Part shown: in pieces, positions 43,126 through 52,361 of the stretch
Layout of the letters: each line of letters opens with the position of its first letter
Numbering within the stretch: the stretch's first letter is position 1
Assembly: GCF_047731265.1 (NCBI RefSeq)
Contig: NZ_CP159835.1
Span: 2,542,001 to 2,606,000, forward strand
Reading direction: 5' to 3'
Length of the DNA stretch: 64,000 nucleotides
DNA from: Patiriisocius sp047731265
Lineage (GTDB): Bacteria; Bacteroidota; Bacteroidia; Flavobacteriales; Flavobacteriaceae
Program-made: the position numbers and the translations under genes
The notes under the pieces: model-generated
What the model saw: only the letters and a program-made list of their open reading frames with translations
What the model was told of the DNA's origin: nothing
Database searches by the model: none

Positions 43126-44688
43126 ATGAAAAAAATATCCACTAAAATTCTCAAAGGATTTTCCCTTTTTGTAGGACTGCTCTTGGTGGTAACTATAACT
43201 GCTGTTTTATGGCCTTTTCCAACAATAGAGGCTTCAAAAAAGCATCCGGTTATCTTAATAAAATCGATCACTATAATCGACGTTAAAACTGGAAATACCA
43301 TAAAGAAAAGAGACGTTTTAATCGAAGGGAATACCATCACATCAATAGACACCACAGGAATTATAAAAGTACCAAAATCTACTTTTGTGGTTAATGGAGA
43401 AGGGAAGTATCTTATTCCTGGTTTATGGGATATGCACACACATTCTAATCACCATTCTCCTTGGTTACATCATCCATTATACATAGCAAATGGTGTTACT
43501 GGAATTAGAGATATGTCTGGGACTTTAGATAAAAAAGATAGTTATTGGGTGGGGAGCAATGAGCGTTTGGAGTGGAATAAAGAGTTGCTAAAGAATAAAA
43601 GAATTTCACCAAGATATATTTTGCAAAGCAGTTATCAAATAGATGGAAAATCTTCTGTGCCAAATGACTCTCCATCATTTTTCAAATTAGAAAGCGCAAG
43701 TGATGTCGTGGAATTTTTAAATTTTTACAAAAAAGAAGATGTTGATTTTATTAAGGTGTATCAGCAAATAAAACCAAGTTCATATAGAAAATTAGCTCTT
43801 GAAGCACCTCTATACGGAATACATTTAGCGGGACATAAACCCATGTTTTTAAGTTTAGAAGAAGCCATCAATCTTGGACAGAAAAGCTTTGAACACGGAC
43901 GTATATTTATGTTTGAATCTTTCCCCAAAGCAGACAGTTTAAAAAACCCTGAGCACTGGAAAGAGTTCTATTCTAAATCAAAAAAATCTATTATTTCAAA
44001 TTATGATGAAAGTATCGCAATGCGATTGATGGAATTAATGAAAGAAAAAAATGCCTATTGGACACCAACTTTACAAACATTAAAATTTGAGGCAAATGCT
44101 CATAAAGAACAATTTTTAGACAACTCAAACCTTACATATGTAACACAAATAAGAAAGAAATTGTGGTGGGGAATTGATGCTAAAAACAATAAAAAAAGAA
44201 ATCTATCAACGGAAGGAAAAGGGGTGAGCAATGGTTTCTATCAGGCTTTAAAAAAACAAGTGAAACAAGCAAATGATATTGGAGTTCCAATTATGACAGG
44301 TACAGATGCAACAGATAGTTATACGTTTGCAGGCTTTAGTGTACACGATGAATTAAACGATTTAACAGAGAGCGGATTATCAAATTTAGAGGCATTGAAA
44401 ACAGCAACGATAGTTCCTGCCAGATTTGCTAATTTACAAGCCAGTTATGGCTCTGTAGAAGTAGGGAAAATGGCAGATTTAATTATTCTTGATGCGAACC
44501 CTCTAGAAAATATTAACAACACTAAAAAGATACATGCCGTGTTGTTGAACGGTGTTTTATATGATTCTAAAAAAATTAGTGCGCTAAAAGATTTTACAAA
44601 TGCTATAGCGTCTAGTTTCCATATGAATGTAAAAGTCCTCAAAAGTTTTGTGAGTAGTCCCTTGGTTAGAGTTCAATTTGCTGATTAA
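43126..44688 (+). CDS. Amidohydrolase family protein (exported)
   Basis: A metal-dependent hydrolase of 520 residues. A signal-anchor (GFSLFVGLLLVVTITAVLW) is followed by the composite beta domain (VILIKSITIIDVKTGNTIKK) and the metal box LIPGLWDMHTHSNHH (HxH). Further ligands are in YGIHLAGHKP (His) and MTGTDATDSYTF (Asp). It ends with the typical GKMADLIILDANPLENI. The family cleaves amide bonds in small molecules such as imidazolone or peptides; the substrate cannot be read from sequence. It is the second gene of the operon with the DJ-1/PfpI gene. Confidence 0.85.
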   Translation: MKKISTKILKGFSLFVGLLLVVTITAVLWPFPTIEASKKHPVILIKSITIIDVKTGNTIKKRDVLIEGNTITSIDTTGIIKVPKSTFVVNGEGKYLIPGLWDMHTHSNHHSPWLHHPLYIANGVTGIRDMSGTLDKKDSYWVGSNERLEWNKELLKNKRISPRYILQSSYQIDGKSSVPNDSPSFFKLESASDVVEFLNFYKKEDVDFIKVYQQIKPSSYRKLALEAPLYGIHLAGHKPMFLSLEEAINLGQKSFEHGRIFMFESFPKADSLKNPEHWKEFYSKSKKSIISNYDESIAMRLMELMKEKNAYWTPTLQTLKFEANAHKEQFLDNSNLTYVTQIRKKLWWGIDAKNNKKRNLSTEGKGVSNGFYQALKKQVKQANDIGVPIMTGTDATDSYTFAGFSVHDELNDLTESGLSNLEALKTATIVPARFANLQASYGSVEVGKMADLIILDANPLENINNTKKIHAVLLNGVLYDSKKISALKDFTNAIASSFHMNVKVLKSFVSSPLVRVQFAD

Positions 44689-44745
44689 AAATTATTTATC
44701 ACTACTTTTTTTAGTAAAATTCTTAAATTTGATAAAAATACTTTA

Positions 44746-45807
44746 TTGAGTTTTTTAGATATACTTCTTATAATTGTTAGTAGCGCAGGGCTTTTGCATG
44801 GATTATTATTTGCTTTGTATTTATGTTTCTTTAAAAAGAAAAAAACAGCAACCAATCTTTTATTAGGATTGATTTTATTCTTTATGGCTTTCAGAATAGG
44901 GAAATCTGTAATGATGAATTTTGGTGATGATTTAGAACCTGTATTTATTTTTGCAGGATTGGCTACTATGTTATTTATTGGGCCATTACTAAGATGGTAT
45001 ATATTAGGAATGACCCGTCCTGATTTTAAGTTGCCAAAAAAAAAGACAGCAGAATTAATTCCATTTTTTTTAATTTTTGTTTCAAGTCTATTTATCACAA
45101 GGGAATGGTTTGATGACAATAATAGGATGGCTATCGCACTATTTGCAAGTGCGCTAATTTTTATCTACCTACATTTTGCTTTTTATATTTTTATATCCTG
45201 GAAAACGATGCAAAATAAAAAAATGAACTATCAAAAAGCGATACAGACAAAATCACAAAAAGCAATATTTGATTGGTTACACTTGCTAATTATAGGCTTT
45301 GTGATTATTTGGATTTCCTATGTTCTAAATCTTTTAGATAACGAAGTCCCTTATATTATCGGTCCGATTATGTATTCTTTAGCGATCTATTTTTTAAGCT
45401 ACAAAGCATTTCAACTGAAAACAACAGAGATTGACGGAGAAGCTTTTAAAGAGAATGATAATACAGCGTTATTTAGTGAAATAGCTACATTAATTATAAA
45501 CGAAAAATTATATCTCGAGCCTGATTTTTCACTCTCAAAACTAGCAAAATTGATGGGGCAGAGTACACAAAAAGCATCTTCGGTTATTAATCAATACGCG
45601 AAACGAAACTTTAATGATTTTATTAATTATTATCGAATTCAAGATGCGAAAGAACTACTTTCCAACACCGAAGGTGAAAAATTCACAATTTCTTCAATAG
45701 CCTATGATACAGGGTTTAGCAGCCTTTCTTCTTTTAATAGTGCCTTTAAAAAGTTTGAGGGTAGCACCCCTTCTACTTTTAGAAAAAGTCAAATTCAAAC
45801 TGACTAA
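44746..45807 (+). CDS. AraC-type regulator with N-terminal membrane domain
   Basis: The first 220 residues contain about seven membrane helices (LDILLIIVSSAGLLHGLLFA, LLLGLILFFMAFRIG and so on). The last 110 form an AraC HTH domain (LAKLMGQSTQKASSVINQYA, then FTISSIAYDTGFSSLSSFNS). Membrane-bound AraC proteins are frequent in Bacteroidota and may respond to a signal in the envelope. The only in-frame start near the domain border is TTG at 44746. It lies 57 bp after the amidohydrolase gene on the same strand and may regulate that operon. Confidence 0.85.
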   Translation: MSFLDILLIIVSSAGLLHGLLFALYLCFFKKKKTATNLLLGLILFFMAFRIGKSVMMNFGDDLEPVFIFAGLATMLFIGPLLRWYILGMTRPDFKLPKKKTAELIPFFLIFVSSLFITREWFDDNNRMAIALFASALIFIYLHFAFYIFISWKTMQNKKMNYQKAIQTKSQKAIFDWLHLLIIGFVIIWISYVLNLLDNEVPYIIGPIMYSLAIYFLSYKAFQLKTTEIDGEAFKENDNTALFSEIATLIINEKLYLEPDFSLSKLAKLMGQSTQKASSVINQYAKRNFNDFINYYRIQDAKELLSNTEGEKFTISSIAYDTGFSSLSSFNSAFKKFEGSTPSTFRKSQIQTD

Positions 45808-45885
45808 ATTATCATTAAAGCATAGATAGTATCTGCTTTCAAGTTTTTTTTGTGTCGTATTGGTGACGTCTAATTACACCAAAAA

Positions 45886-46746
45886 ATGAAAACATTATTT
45901 AAATGCATTATTGGTATCTTCTTGATTACATCTAGTTTCGGGCAAACCCAATGGATTAAGATGGATGGAGAAATGTGTCAATTTACTGGGTATATGCCTA
46001 ACACAATAAACAAAGAACACCTGTAGCTTTAGTCCTAAATTTTTATGGTTCTGGGGTGTTGTCTTTAGCGCATATGCGCTATACAGAAATGAATATAAAG
46101 GCAGATGAAAACAATTTTATATTGTGTGTCTGCAAGGAAAAAAGAAAGACTGTAATGTTGGTTTTGGAAGGGATTATGACAAAGGTTCTAAAGATGTTGA
46201 GTTTATTCGCCAATTGATAGAAAAGATCGTGAAAAATTACACGATAGCTGCCAATTCAATTTTTGCTACGGGACTTTCTATTGGAGGTTTTTTACCCATA
46301 GATTGACAATAGAAATGCCAGAAGTTTTGCGGCTATTGCTTCCGTTGGTGCTCCAATTCCTAATAAAGTGCAAAAAAAGGCATACTTATAAACAGAAAAT
46401 TTCAGTTTTATTAGTACCTGGTGATGCTGATGGGATTGTTAAATATGTTGGTAAAAAAGATGCTTATAATTCGGCTGAAGAAACAATTAAGTACTGGAAA
46501 AAGTATAATAAGAGTACTTTAGAGGTTAGCAAAGAGATAAACACAAAATAAGATTAAACTTCGGTAAACATAGCCAAGTATAAAGGTATTAAGGGTGATG
46601 TTTTGATTAAAATTGAGAATGGAGGTCATACTGGGCTAAGAGCTAAAGATTTTAACCTTGGTTTTGCTTTAGGAAAAACAACGCACGATATCTCGTTTAA
46701 TGATGTGATGTGGGCGTTGTTTATTACTAACCGAAAAAATAATTAG
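45886..46746 (+). pseudogene. Pseudogene of PHB-depolymerase-like esterase
   Basis: Starting from a signal peptide (MKTLFKCIIGIFLITSSFGQ) at 45886, the pieces change frame several times: FTGYMPNTINK, then TPVALVLNFYGSGVLSLAHM, then the region CNVGFGRDYDKGSKDVEFIR and the elbow FATGLSIGGF (GxSxG), then ARSFAAIASVGAPIPNKV, LLVPGDADGIVKYVG and finally ENGGHTGLRAKDFNLGF ending at 46746. This is a secreted alpha/beta hydrolase of the LpqC/PHB-depolymerase type, destroyed by several frameshifts and stops. Confidence 0.7.
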
Positions 46747-46911
46747 TCCAAACCAATATATCGCAACATTAGAAAAATAGCGATCTCTTTTAGTATGCTA
46801 AAACATTTAAAGAGGAATACCTTCTAATCTAGTCTGCTAAAAAAGAAACTTGATTGTTGTAATATTTTCTTATTAGCGGTTACTAACTATAGTATAAATA
46901 CCAATATAAAA

Positions 46912-47865
46912 ATGAAAGCCTCGACACGAAGAAGATATGGTTCACCAAATCAGATAAAGATTGAAAATATTCAAAAACCGATACCAAAGGAGAATGAGGT
47001 GTTAATTAAAGTTCACGCAACTACGGTCAACAGAACAGATTGCGCAAACCTTACCGCCAAACCTTTTATTATGAGGTTTGTTTTAGGGTTTTTTAAACCA
47101 AGAAAAATAATAGTAGGGATAGATTTTGCAGGTGAAGTAATAGCAACAGGAAATAATGTTAAGTCATTTAGTATGGGGGATAGAGTTTTTGGTTTTAATG
47201 ACACGGGAGCCGAATCACAAGCGGAATACACCACCACCACAGAAGAAAATGTATTTCTTATTCCAGATAAAATAAATTATAAAAGTGCAGCTGCAAGCTT
47301 AGAAGGTGCTCATTATGCGTATACTTTCATTCATAAAGTAAATATCCAACCCAATCAAAAAATTCTAATTAATGGAGCAACTGGTGGCATTGGCTCTGCG
47401 CTATTACAATTTGTACGACAATATGGTGTCAAAATAACAGCAACCTGCAATACTAAAAACATCAAGCTAATACAATCTTTAGGAGCTGATAAAATTTATG
47501 ATTATACCAAAGAAGACTTCACAGATGATACTGATACATATGACTTTATATTTGACGCCGTAGGCAAAAGTACATTTGGAAAATGCAAGCCATTATTGAA
47601 AGAAAAAGGAATTTACATATCTTCAGAACTGGGCCCTTATTCCCAAAATATTTTTTATTCCATATTCACATCAGGTTTAGGTAAAAAAGTGATCTTTCCC
47701 GTACCACATAGCAAGCAGAAAACGATTCCTTATATTAGTAATCTTTTGGAGAATGGAAAATACAAGCCCGTAATAGATCGAGAATATACCATAGAAGATT
47801 TGGCTAAAGCCTACGAATATGTAAGTAGTGGAGAAAAAACAGGGAGTGTAATTGTAAATATTTAA
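46912..47865 (+). CDS. NAD(P)-dependent alcohol dehydrogenase / quinone reductase (MDR)
   Basis: A 317-residue medium-chain dehydrogenase/reductase. The catalytic domain begins MKASTRRRYGSPNQIKIENI, with VKVHATTVNRTDCAN and VGIDFAGEVIATGN; the Rossmann motif is NGATGGIGSALLQFVRQYG. Zinc-binding cysteines are absent, which points to the quinone-oxidoreductase-like branch that reduces activated double bonds with NADPH. It lies between two hydrolase pseudogenes and is the only intact gene in that stretch. Confidence 0.86.
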   Translation: MKASTRRRYGSPNQIKIENIQKPIPKENEVLIKVHATTVNRTDCANLTAKPFIMRFVLGFFKPRKIIVGIDFAGEVIATGNNVKSFSMGDRVFGFNDTGAESQAEYTTTTEENVFLIPDKINYKSAAASLEGAHYAYTFIHKVNIQPNQKILINGATGGIGSALLQFVRQYGVKITATCNTKNIKLIQSLGADKIYDYTKEDFTDDTDTYDFIFDAVGKSTFGKCKPLLKEKGIYISSELGPYSQNIFYSIFTSGLGKKVIFPVPHSKQKTIPYISNLLENGKYKPVIDREYTIEDLAKAYEYVSSGEKTGSVIVNI

Positions 47866-47904
47866 AACGCGAATCTTAAGCGATTAATACATAGATTAAT
47901 TTAA

Positions 47905-48765
47905 TTTTTAGGTAAATCCGACAAAATAAAAACGTTTATTAAATCAGAAACAGGAAAAAAAGAAATTTTTGAACTTTACGAAAAAAAATTAGCGCAATTA
48001 AATACCTTACTAAAGTAGCTAAAACAAGTTACGGATATATTAACATTATTATAACGGGTAATTCTTCTAACCCGCTAATCATTATAGCACACGGATCAAA
48101 TGGTTGTGCTCCCATTGCTTTAGAAACCTATAAAAATGTACATAAAGAATATTAAGTTTTTGCCGTTGATGTAATTGCTCAACCTAACAAAAGCAAAGAA
48201 ATAAGACCAAGTATGAAAGATGAATCCTATGGAAAGTGGATGCATGAAATCATCGATACGCTTTAGCTTAAAAATGTAACTATGGCAAGTTTTTCATTTG
48301 GGGGCTTAATTATATTAAAAACATTAGAATACAGAGAGGAAAGAATTAAAGAAGTATTTCTTTCCGCCCCAGCCCACATTGTAAATGGGAATCCGCTAAA
48401 GCTTTTGTTTAAAGTATTTATACCAACGAAAAGGTTTATAAAAACTCATAAGAGGAAGTATGTAGAAACATTTTTAAGTACACTTTTTACAGAACGTGAT
48501 GAATTTGCAGTTGAATATCTTTCAAGAGTTTTTCGATGTTTTAATATGGATTTCACTCCAGTTCCTGTAATCAATAAAAATAAGGCGCAACTCATAAAAA
48601 CACCTAACACATTAATAGCCGCAAAAGACGATATTATGTTTCCTGGAGTAAAAATGATCAAACGCGCTCATAAAATATTTCCATCGACTAAGACAACAGT
48701 ACTTCTTGAAAATTCTAAGCACGTGTAGAGTCGTTCGGATAATGTAAAAATTGAGATATTGATAT
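47905..48765 (+). pseudogene. Pseudogene of alpha/beta hydrolase
   Basis: Fragments read GYINIIITGNSSNPLIIIAH then GSNGCAPIALETYKN, a stop, VFAVDVIAQPNKSKEIRPSM, another stop, and an open 148-codon remainder with TMASFSFGGLIILKTLEYRE (nucleophile elbow) and IKTPNTLIAAKDDIMFPGVK, ending after NSKHV at a stop. Together this is a typical alpha/beta hydrolase broken by at least three stops. The ATG at 48282 could still start the C-terminal part, but that would lack the first half of the fold. Confidence 0.7.
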
Positions 48766-49296
48766 TGAAAAAACCTATTTAGAAGAGGATTTGATTCAAG
48801 TTAAAGTTATGTTTTCTATCTCTTTGAATGCAGGTTATAGGTATTTGTTTAATAAACATTATTCAATTATAGGGATTCGTTTTTTATCAGCTCTCACCGC
48901 TACAAATGTAAAATAACCAGGTGCCGCTTTGCTGCTGTTACAATACAACTGGTTCTGCCTACTTTTTTAACAGGTGCCAACAATACTAGAATCTTAAGTG
49001 CAGATAGGACAGGTAAAGACTATTTTGTCTGTAGATACAATTACTATTTTTTGATGGCTAAAGTGAGGAACAAATAAAACTAGCCTCCTTCATTAGGTGC
49101 AACGCGGTGCCTTTAAAAAGGGTGTCGTAATGATTGTTAGTATTAGGGAATACCGCATTAATGATTCTCGTTTCGCCTCGGTTTTTTAAGATTTCTAGTT
49201 TTTACATAGGATGGAAATAGCGCCAATTTATCTTTGCTTGTTTGTTCTTTGATTTCATAAGGAATCGCTAATTTTGCAAATTAAAATATACTTTAA
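48766..49296. other. Intergenic gene debris (531 bp)
   Basis: On the minus strand short coding-like pieces appear out of frame with one another (NRGETRIINAVFPNTNNHYD near 49150; GYFTFVAVRADKKRIPIIE ending near 48886). They suggest a decayed gene of unknown family. The last 60 bases hold the leader of the nitroreductase gene. Confidence 0.35.
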
Positions 49297-49932
49297 ATGA
49301 GTTCAAAAGTTATACAAAGTTTAGAGTGGCGCTATGCCACTAAAAAGTTTAATGCTGCTAAAAGGCTTTCGGCAGAAAAACTAGAAATACTTAAAAAAGC
49401 CTTTAATCTTACGGCTACTTCATATGGTCTTCAACCGTTGAAAATGGTTGTTATTTCAGATAGTGATACCAAGCAAAAACTAGTTCCTATCACAATGAAT
49501 CAAGCGCAGGTTGTAGATTGCTCGCATGTGCTTGTGCTTTGTACAGAAACTAAAGTTACTTCAGCATATATCAAAGAATATTTTGATAGCGTAGAGAATA
49601 TTCGAAATACGCCAAGAGAAATTTTACATTCATTTGAAACTTTTTTGACTTCTGAATTTGCTCAAAAAGATTCATTAGAAATTGAAACTTGGACGGCGAA
49701 ACAAGCCTATATCGCAATGGGTAATTTATTAACGGTGTGCGCACTTGAAAAAATAGACGCCTGTCCCATCGAAGGTTTTGAAGCCGAATCGTATAATGAG
49801 TTTCTGGGATTAAAAGAACTAGATTTAAAGTCGGTTTTAGTATTAGCAGTTGGATATCGTGCAGAAGATGACATGTTTTCGACTATGAAAAAGGTACGTA
49901 GGGGAGTGGAGAAAGTGGTAATTGAAAAATAA
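49297..49932 (+). CDS. NAD(P)H-dependent nitroreductase family oxidoreductase
   Basis: A 211-residue flavin enzyme of the NfnB/NfsB-like branch. Recognisable features: the N-terminal LEWRYATKKFNAAKRLS (FMN-contacting R-x-K-F), LTATSYGLQPLKMVVISD, KQAYIAMGNLLTVCALEKID and the C-terminal VLAVGYRAEDD. It is a homodimeric FMN protein that reduces nitro groups, quinones or similar acceptors with NAD(P)H. A TTTG...TA(n)TTT leader precedes it. It appears monocistronic. Confidence 0.88.
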   Translation: MSSKVIQSLEWRYATKKFNAAKRLSAEKLEILKKAFNLTATSYGLQPLKMVVISDSDTKQKLVPITMNQAQVVDCSHVLVLCTETKVTSAYIKEYFDSVENIRNTPREILHSFETFLTSEFAQKDSLEIETWTAKQAYIAMGNLLTVCALEKIDACPIEGFEAESYNEFLGLKELDLKSVLVLAVGYRAEDDMFSTMKKVRRGVEKVVIEK

Positions 49933-49952
49933 AGTTATTTTTTATATAAGGG

Positions 49953-50503
49953 ATGTTAGGATTTGAAGTATTTGGTAAAGCAGAACCTAAGCAAGTAAAA
50001 TGATGTTTTAGAAAACAGTGTTTTAAGGCGCTATGGTTATGATTGGATGCACAATGGTCATTGGGAAGCGAAAGAATTTGAAGCCGCTTTTGCAAGCAGA
50101 TTGCAAACCAAGCACTGTCAACTTGTTTCTAGCGGCACAGCTGCCCTTAAAGCAGCACTCGCTGAGGCAGGAATAGGAGCAGGGGATGAGGTGATGATGC
50201 CCACATTTACTTTTTTGGCTAGTTTTGAATCTAGATTAATGTTGGGTGCAATCCCTGTTTTAGTAAATATAGAGGACACCTTAGGATTGGATCCCGCAGA
50301 AGTTGAATCAGCAATCACACCCAATATAAAATGTATTGTGCCCGTTCATATGAGTCGTTCTATATCACATTTAGCAGCGCTTAAAAAACAGGAGATGCCC
50401 ACAATTACTTTTGCTAGCAGATACACGTCAAGTTATTGGAGGTGCTTTTAAAGGGAAGCCTCTAGTAAGGATAGGGGATTTAGGATATTTTTCTTTGTTT
50501 TAA
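49953..50503 (+). pseudogene. Truncated, frameshifted DegT/DnrJ/EryC1 aminotransferase
   Basis: The start MLGFEVFGKAEPKQVK shifts frame at 50002 and continues RYGYDWMHNGHWEAKEFEAA, SSGTAALKAALAEAGIGAGD and EVMMPTFTFLASFESRLMLG, and after a second shift near 50410 reads LADTRQVIGGAFKGKPLVRI and GDLGYFSLF, then stops. This is the N-terminal half of a PLP-dependent sugar aminotransferase, ending just at the active-site lysine region. The 3' half is gone, its place taken by the convergent ribBA gene. Confidence 0.8.
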
Positions 50504-51648
50504 TACCCCACATAGTCAATAATCTCCAATCCATACCCAATCATTCCCACACGTTTGGCGTGTTCAGAATTTGAGACCAATCTTATTTTATGGATGTTGA
50601 GGTCGTGTAATATTTGAGCGCCAATCCCGAAATCTTTTGTATCCATAGGAATAGAAGGTGCTTTGGCAATTTCGTTTTCTTTTTGACTTTCTTTAAGCAG
50701 TCTTAATCTTGCTAGTAAATTAAACGATTGGCTTTGTTGGTTTATGAATACCAATGCCCCTTTGCCTTCATCGGTAATTACTTTGAACATATCGTCCAAT
50801 TTTTTATCGGCATTGTTGGTGAGGGTTCCTAAAATGTCATTGTTTACCAAGGTAGAATTTACACGCACCATAACCGATTCATTTTCGCTCCAACTTCCTT
50901 TTGTTAAAGCAATATGAATTTGGTCGTTTGTGGTTTGTTTATAGGCTTTGAGTCTAAATTCACCATATTTTGTATTGATACTAAAGTCTTCTTTCTTTTC
51001 GATTAAAGAATCGTGTTCCATTCTGTAGGCAACTAATGCTTCAATAGAAACGAGCTTTAAATCAAATTTTTGTGCTACTTCATAGAGATGTGGCAACCTT
51101 GCCATGGTACCATCTTCGTTCATAATTTCTACAATAACGCCTGCTGGTTTTAATCCGGCAAGTCGCGCAAAGTCAATAGCAGCTTCTGTGTGCCCTGTTC
51201 TGCGAAGTACACCACCATCTTTTGCTTTTAGCGGAAAAATATGACCAGGACGGCTCATATCATAGGGTTTGGTGTTTGTATCGATCAACGCAGCTACGGT
51301 CTTAGCACGATCGCTGGCCGAAATGCCAGTAGTAACACCATTTCCTTTTAAATCTACCGAAATGGTAAATGCGGTTTCCATAGGATCTGTGTTGTTACCC
51401 ACCATCATTTCTAGTTGTAACTCCTTACAGCGGGTTTCGGTTATTGGAGCGCAGATAAGTCCTCTCCCGTGGGTTGCCATAAAATTAATGATCTCTGGGG
51501 TAATGGTTTCAGCGGCAGCCAGGAAATCGCCTTCATTTTCACGGTCTTCATCATCAACGACAATGATTACTTTGCCGTTTTTGATGTCTTCAATGGCTTC
51601 TTCAATAGTATTTAATTTTATTTGAATACCGTTATGTGTGGTGGTCAT
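50500..51648 (-). CDS. ribB: RibBA: DHBP synthase with degenerate GTP cyclohydrolase II domain
   Basis: The N-terminal 205 residues are an intact 3,4-dihydroxy-2-butanone-4-phosphate synthase (riboflavin synthesis): VVDDEDRENEGDFLAAAE, HGRGLICAPIT, MSRPGHIFPLKA and RRTGHTEAAIDFARLAG are all in place. The C-terminal half aligns with GTP cyclohydrolase II but has lost the zinc cysteines: where the family has C-x(2)GD...CDCG this one reads VRVNSTLVNNDILGTLTNNA. So the second half is probably structural or regulatory. Length is 382, close to normal RibBA. It probably needs a separate RibA elsewhere. Confidence 0.88.
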   Translation of the reverse strand: MTTTHNGIQIKLNTIEEAIEDIKNGKVIIVVDDEDRENEGDFLAAAETITPEIINFMATHGRGLICAPITETRCKELQLEMMVGNNTDPMETAFTISVDLKGNGVTTGISASDRAKTVAALIDTNTKPYDMSRPGHIFPLKAKDGGVLRRTGHTEAAIDFARLAGLKPAGVIVEIMNEDGTMARLPHLYEVAQKFDLKLVSIEALVAYRMEHDSLIEKKEDFSINTKYGEFRLKAYKQTTNDQIHIALTKGSWSENESVMVRVNSTLVNNDILGTLTNNADKKLDDMFKVITDEGKGALVFINQQSQSFNLLARLRLLKESQKENEIAKAPSIPMDTKDFGIGAQILHDLNIHKIRLVSNSEHAKRVGMIGYGLEIIDYVGY

Positions 51649-51916
51649 AGCTTCGTTTTAGAAACGCAAAGATACTTAAAGGAAGATGATATCGAAATCG
51701 AAATCTAAACTGAAAAAAAACTTAAATATGAAATTAATACGGAATATTAAAAGCGGATAAAAGTTTTGAAATTTTATGGGATAATTTTTAATTTTTGCGC
51801 TATTTTTTTGAAGCTAACAGGCAATAAAACCTACATTTAGTTTTGTGAATATTTGTTTGTTTTACAATTACAAAGTGCGCCGAGAATATTTAATATTTGT
51901 TTGGCTACATTCACTA

Positions 51917-52334
51917 ATGACTGAAAATTAAATTACTACAAAAGTAATAGCACTTGTATTGCATAGAAAACGAGGACAGGGCCTTTTGAAAAGTGCATAT
52001 CAACAATGGCTATATTATAAAATTCATACTTCGCGATTACCCGTGGTTAACAAAAAACTGATGTGACTTATTTATGAAGAAGTTAAATTAAACTGCGGCC
52101 ATAGAATAGACTTGTTGTTAGAAGATAAATTGGTGATTGAAGTTAAAAGTGTGTATGCGCTCAATGATATATTTTTATATGGCACAAACACTTTGCTATA
52201 TGACACTTGGAAATTATAGATTGCGGCTGCTTGTAAACTTCAACGTCGCCTTATTAGAAACTGGAATAAAAGAGTTATCGATGGAAAGGCTTCTTAGTTT
52301 TTGCGCTGGGATCTCTGTAAAAATATCCGAGTAG
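51917..52334 (+). pseudogene. Pseudogene of GxxExxY protein
   Basis: After an ATG at 51917 and an early stop, the frame reads ITTKVIALVLHRKRGQGLLK, SAYQQWLYYKI, a stop near 52063, then IYEEVKLNCGHRIDLLLEDK, LVIEVKSVYALNDIFLYGTN and, after a shift, LGNYRLRLLVNFNVALLETG. These are the marks of the GxxExxY family (a short PD-(D/E)XK-like protein; here ExK is seen in VIEVKS). It is broken by stops and shifts. The 260 bp before it (51649-51916) hold nothing besides the ribBA leader. Confidence 0.75.
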
Positions 52335-52361
52335 TTTGTGTTTAAAACGCGTACTCTTAGG

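Noticed and set aside
50118..50324. Minus-strand frame within the DegT fragment
   Set aside because: Shadow of the aminotransferase coding frame.
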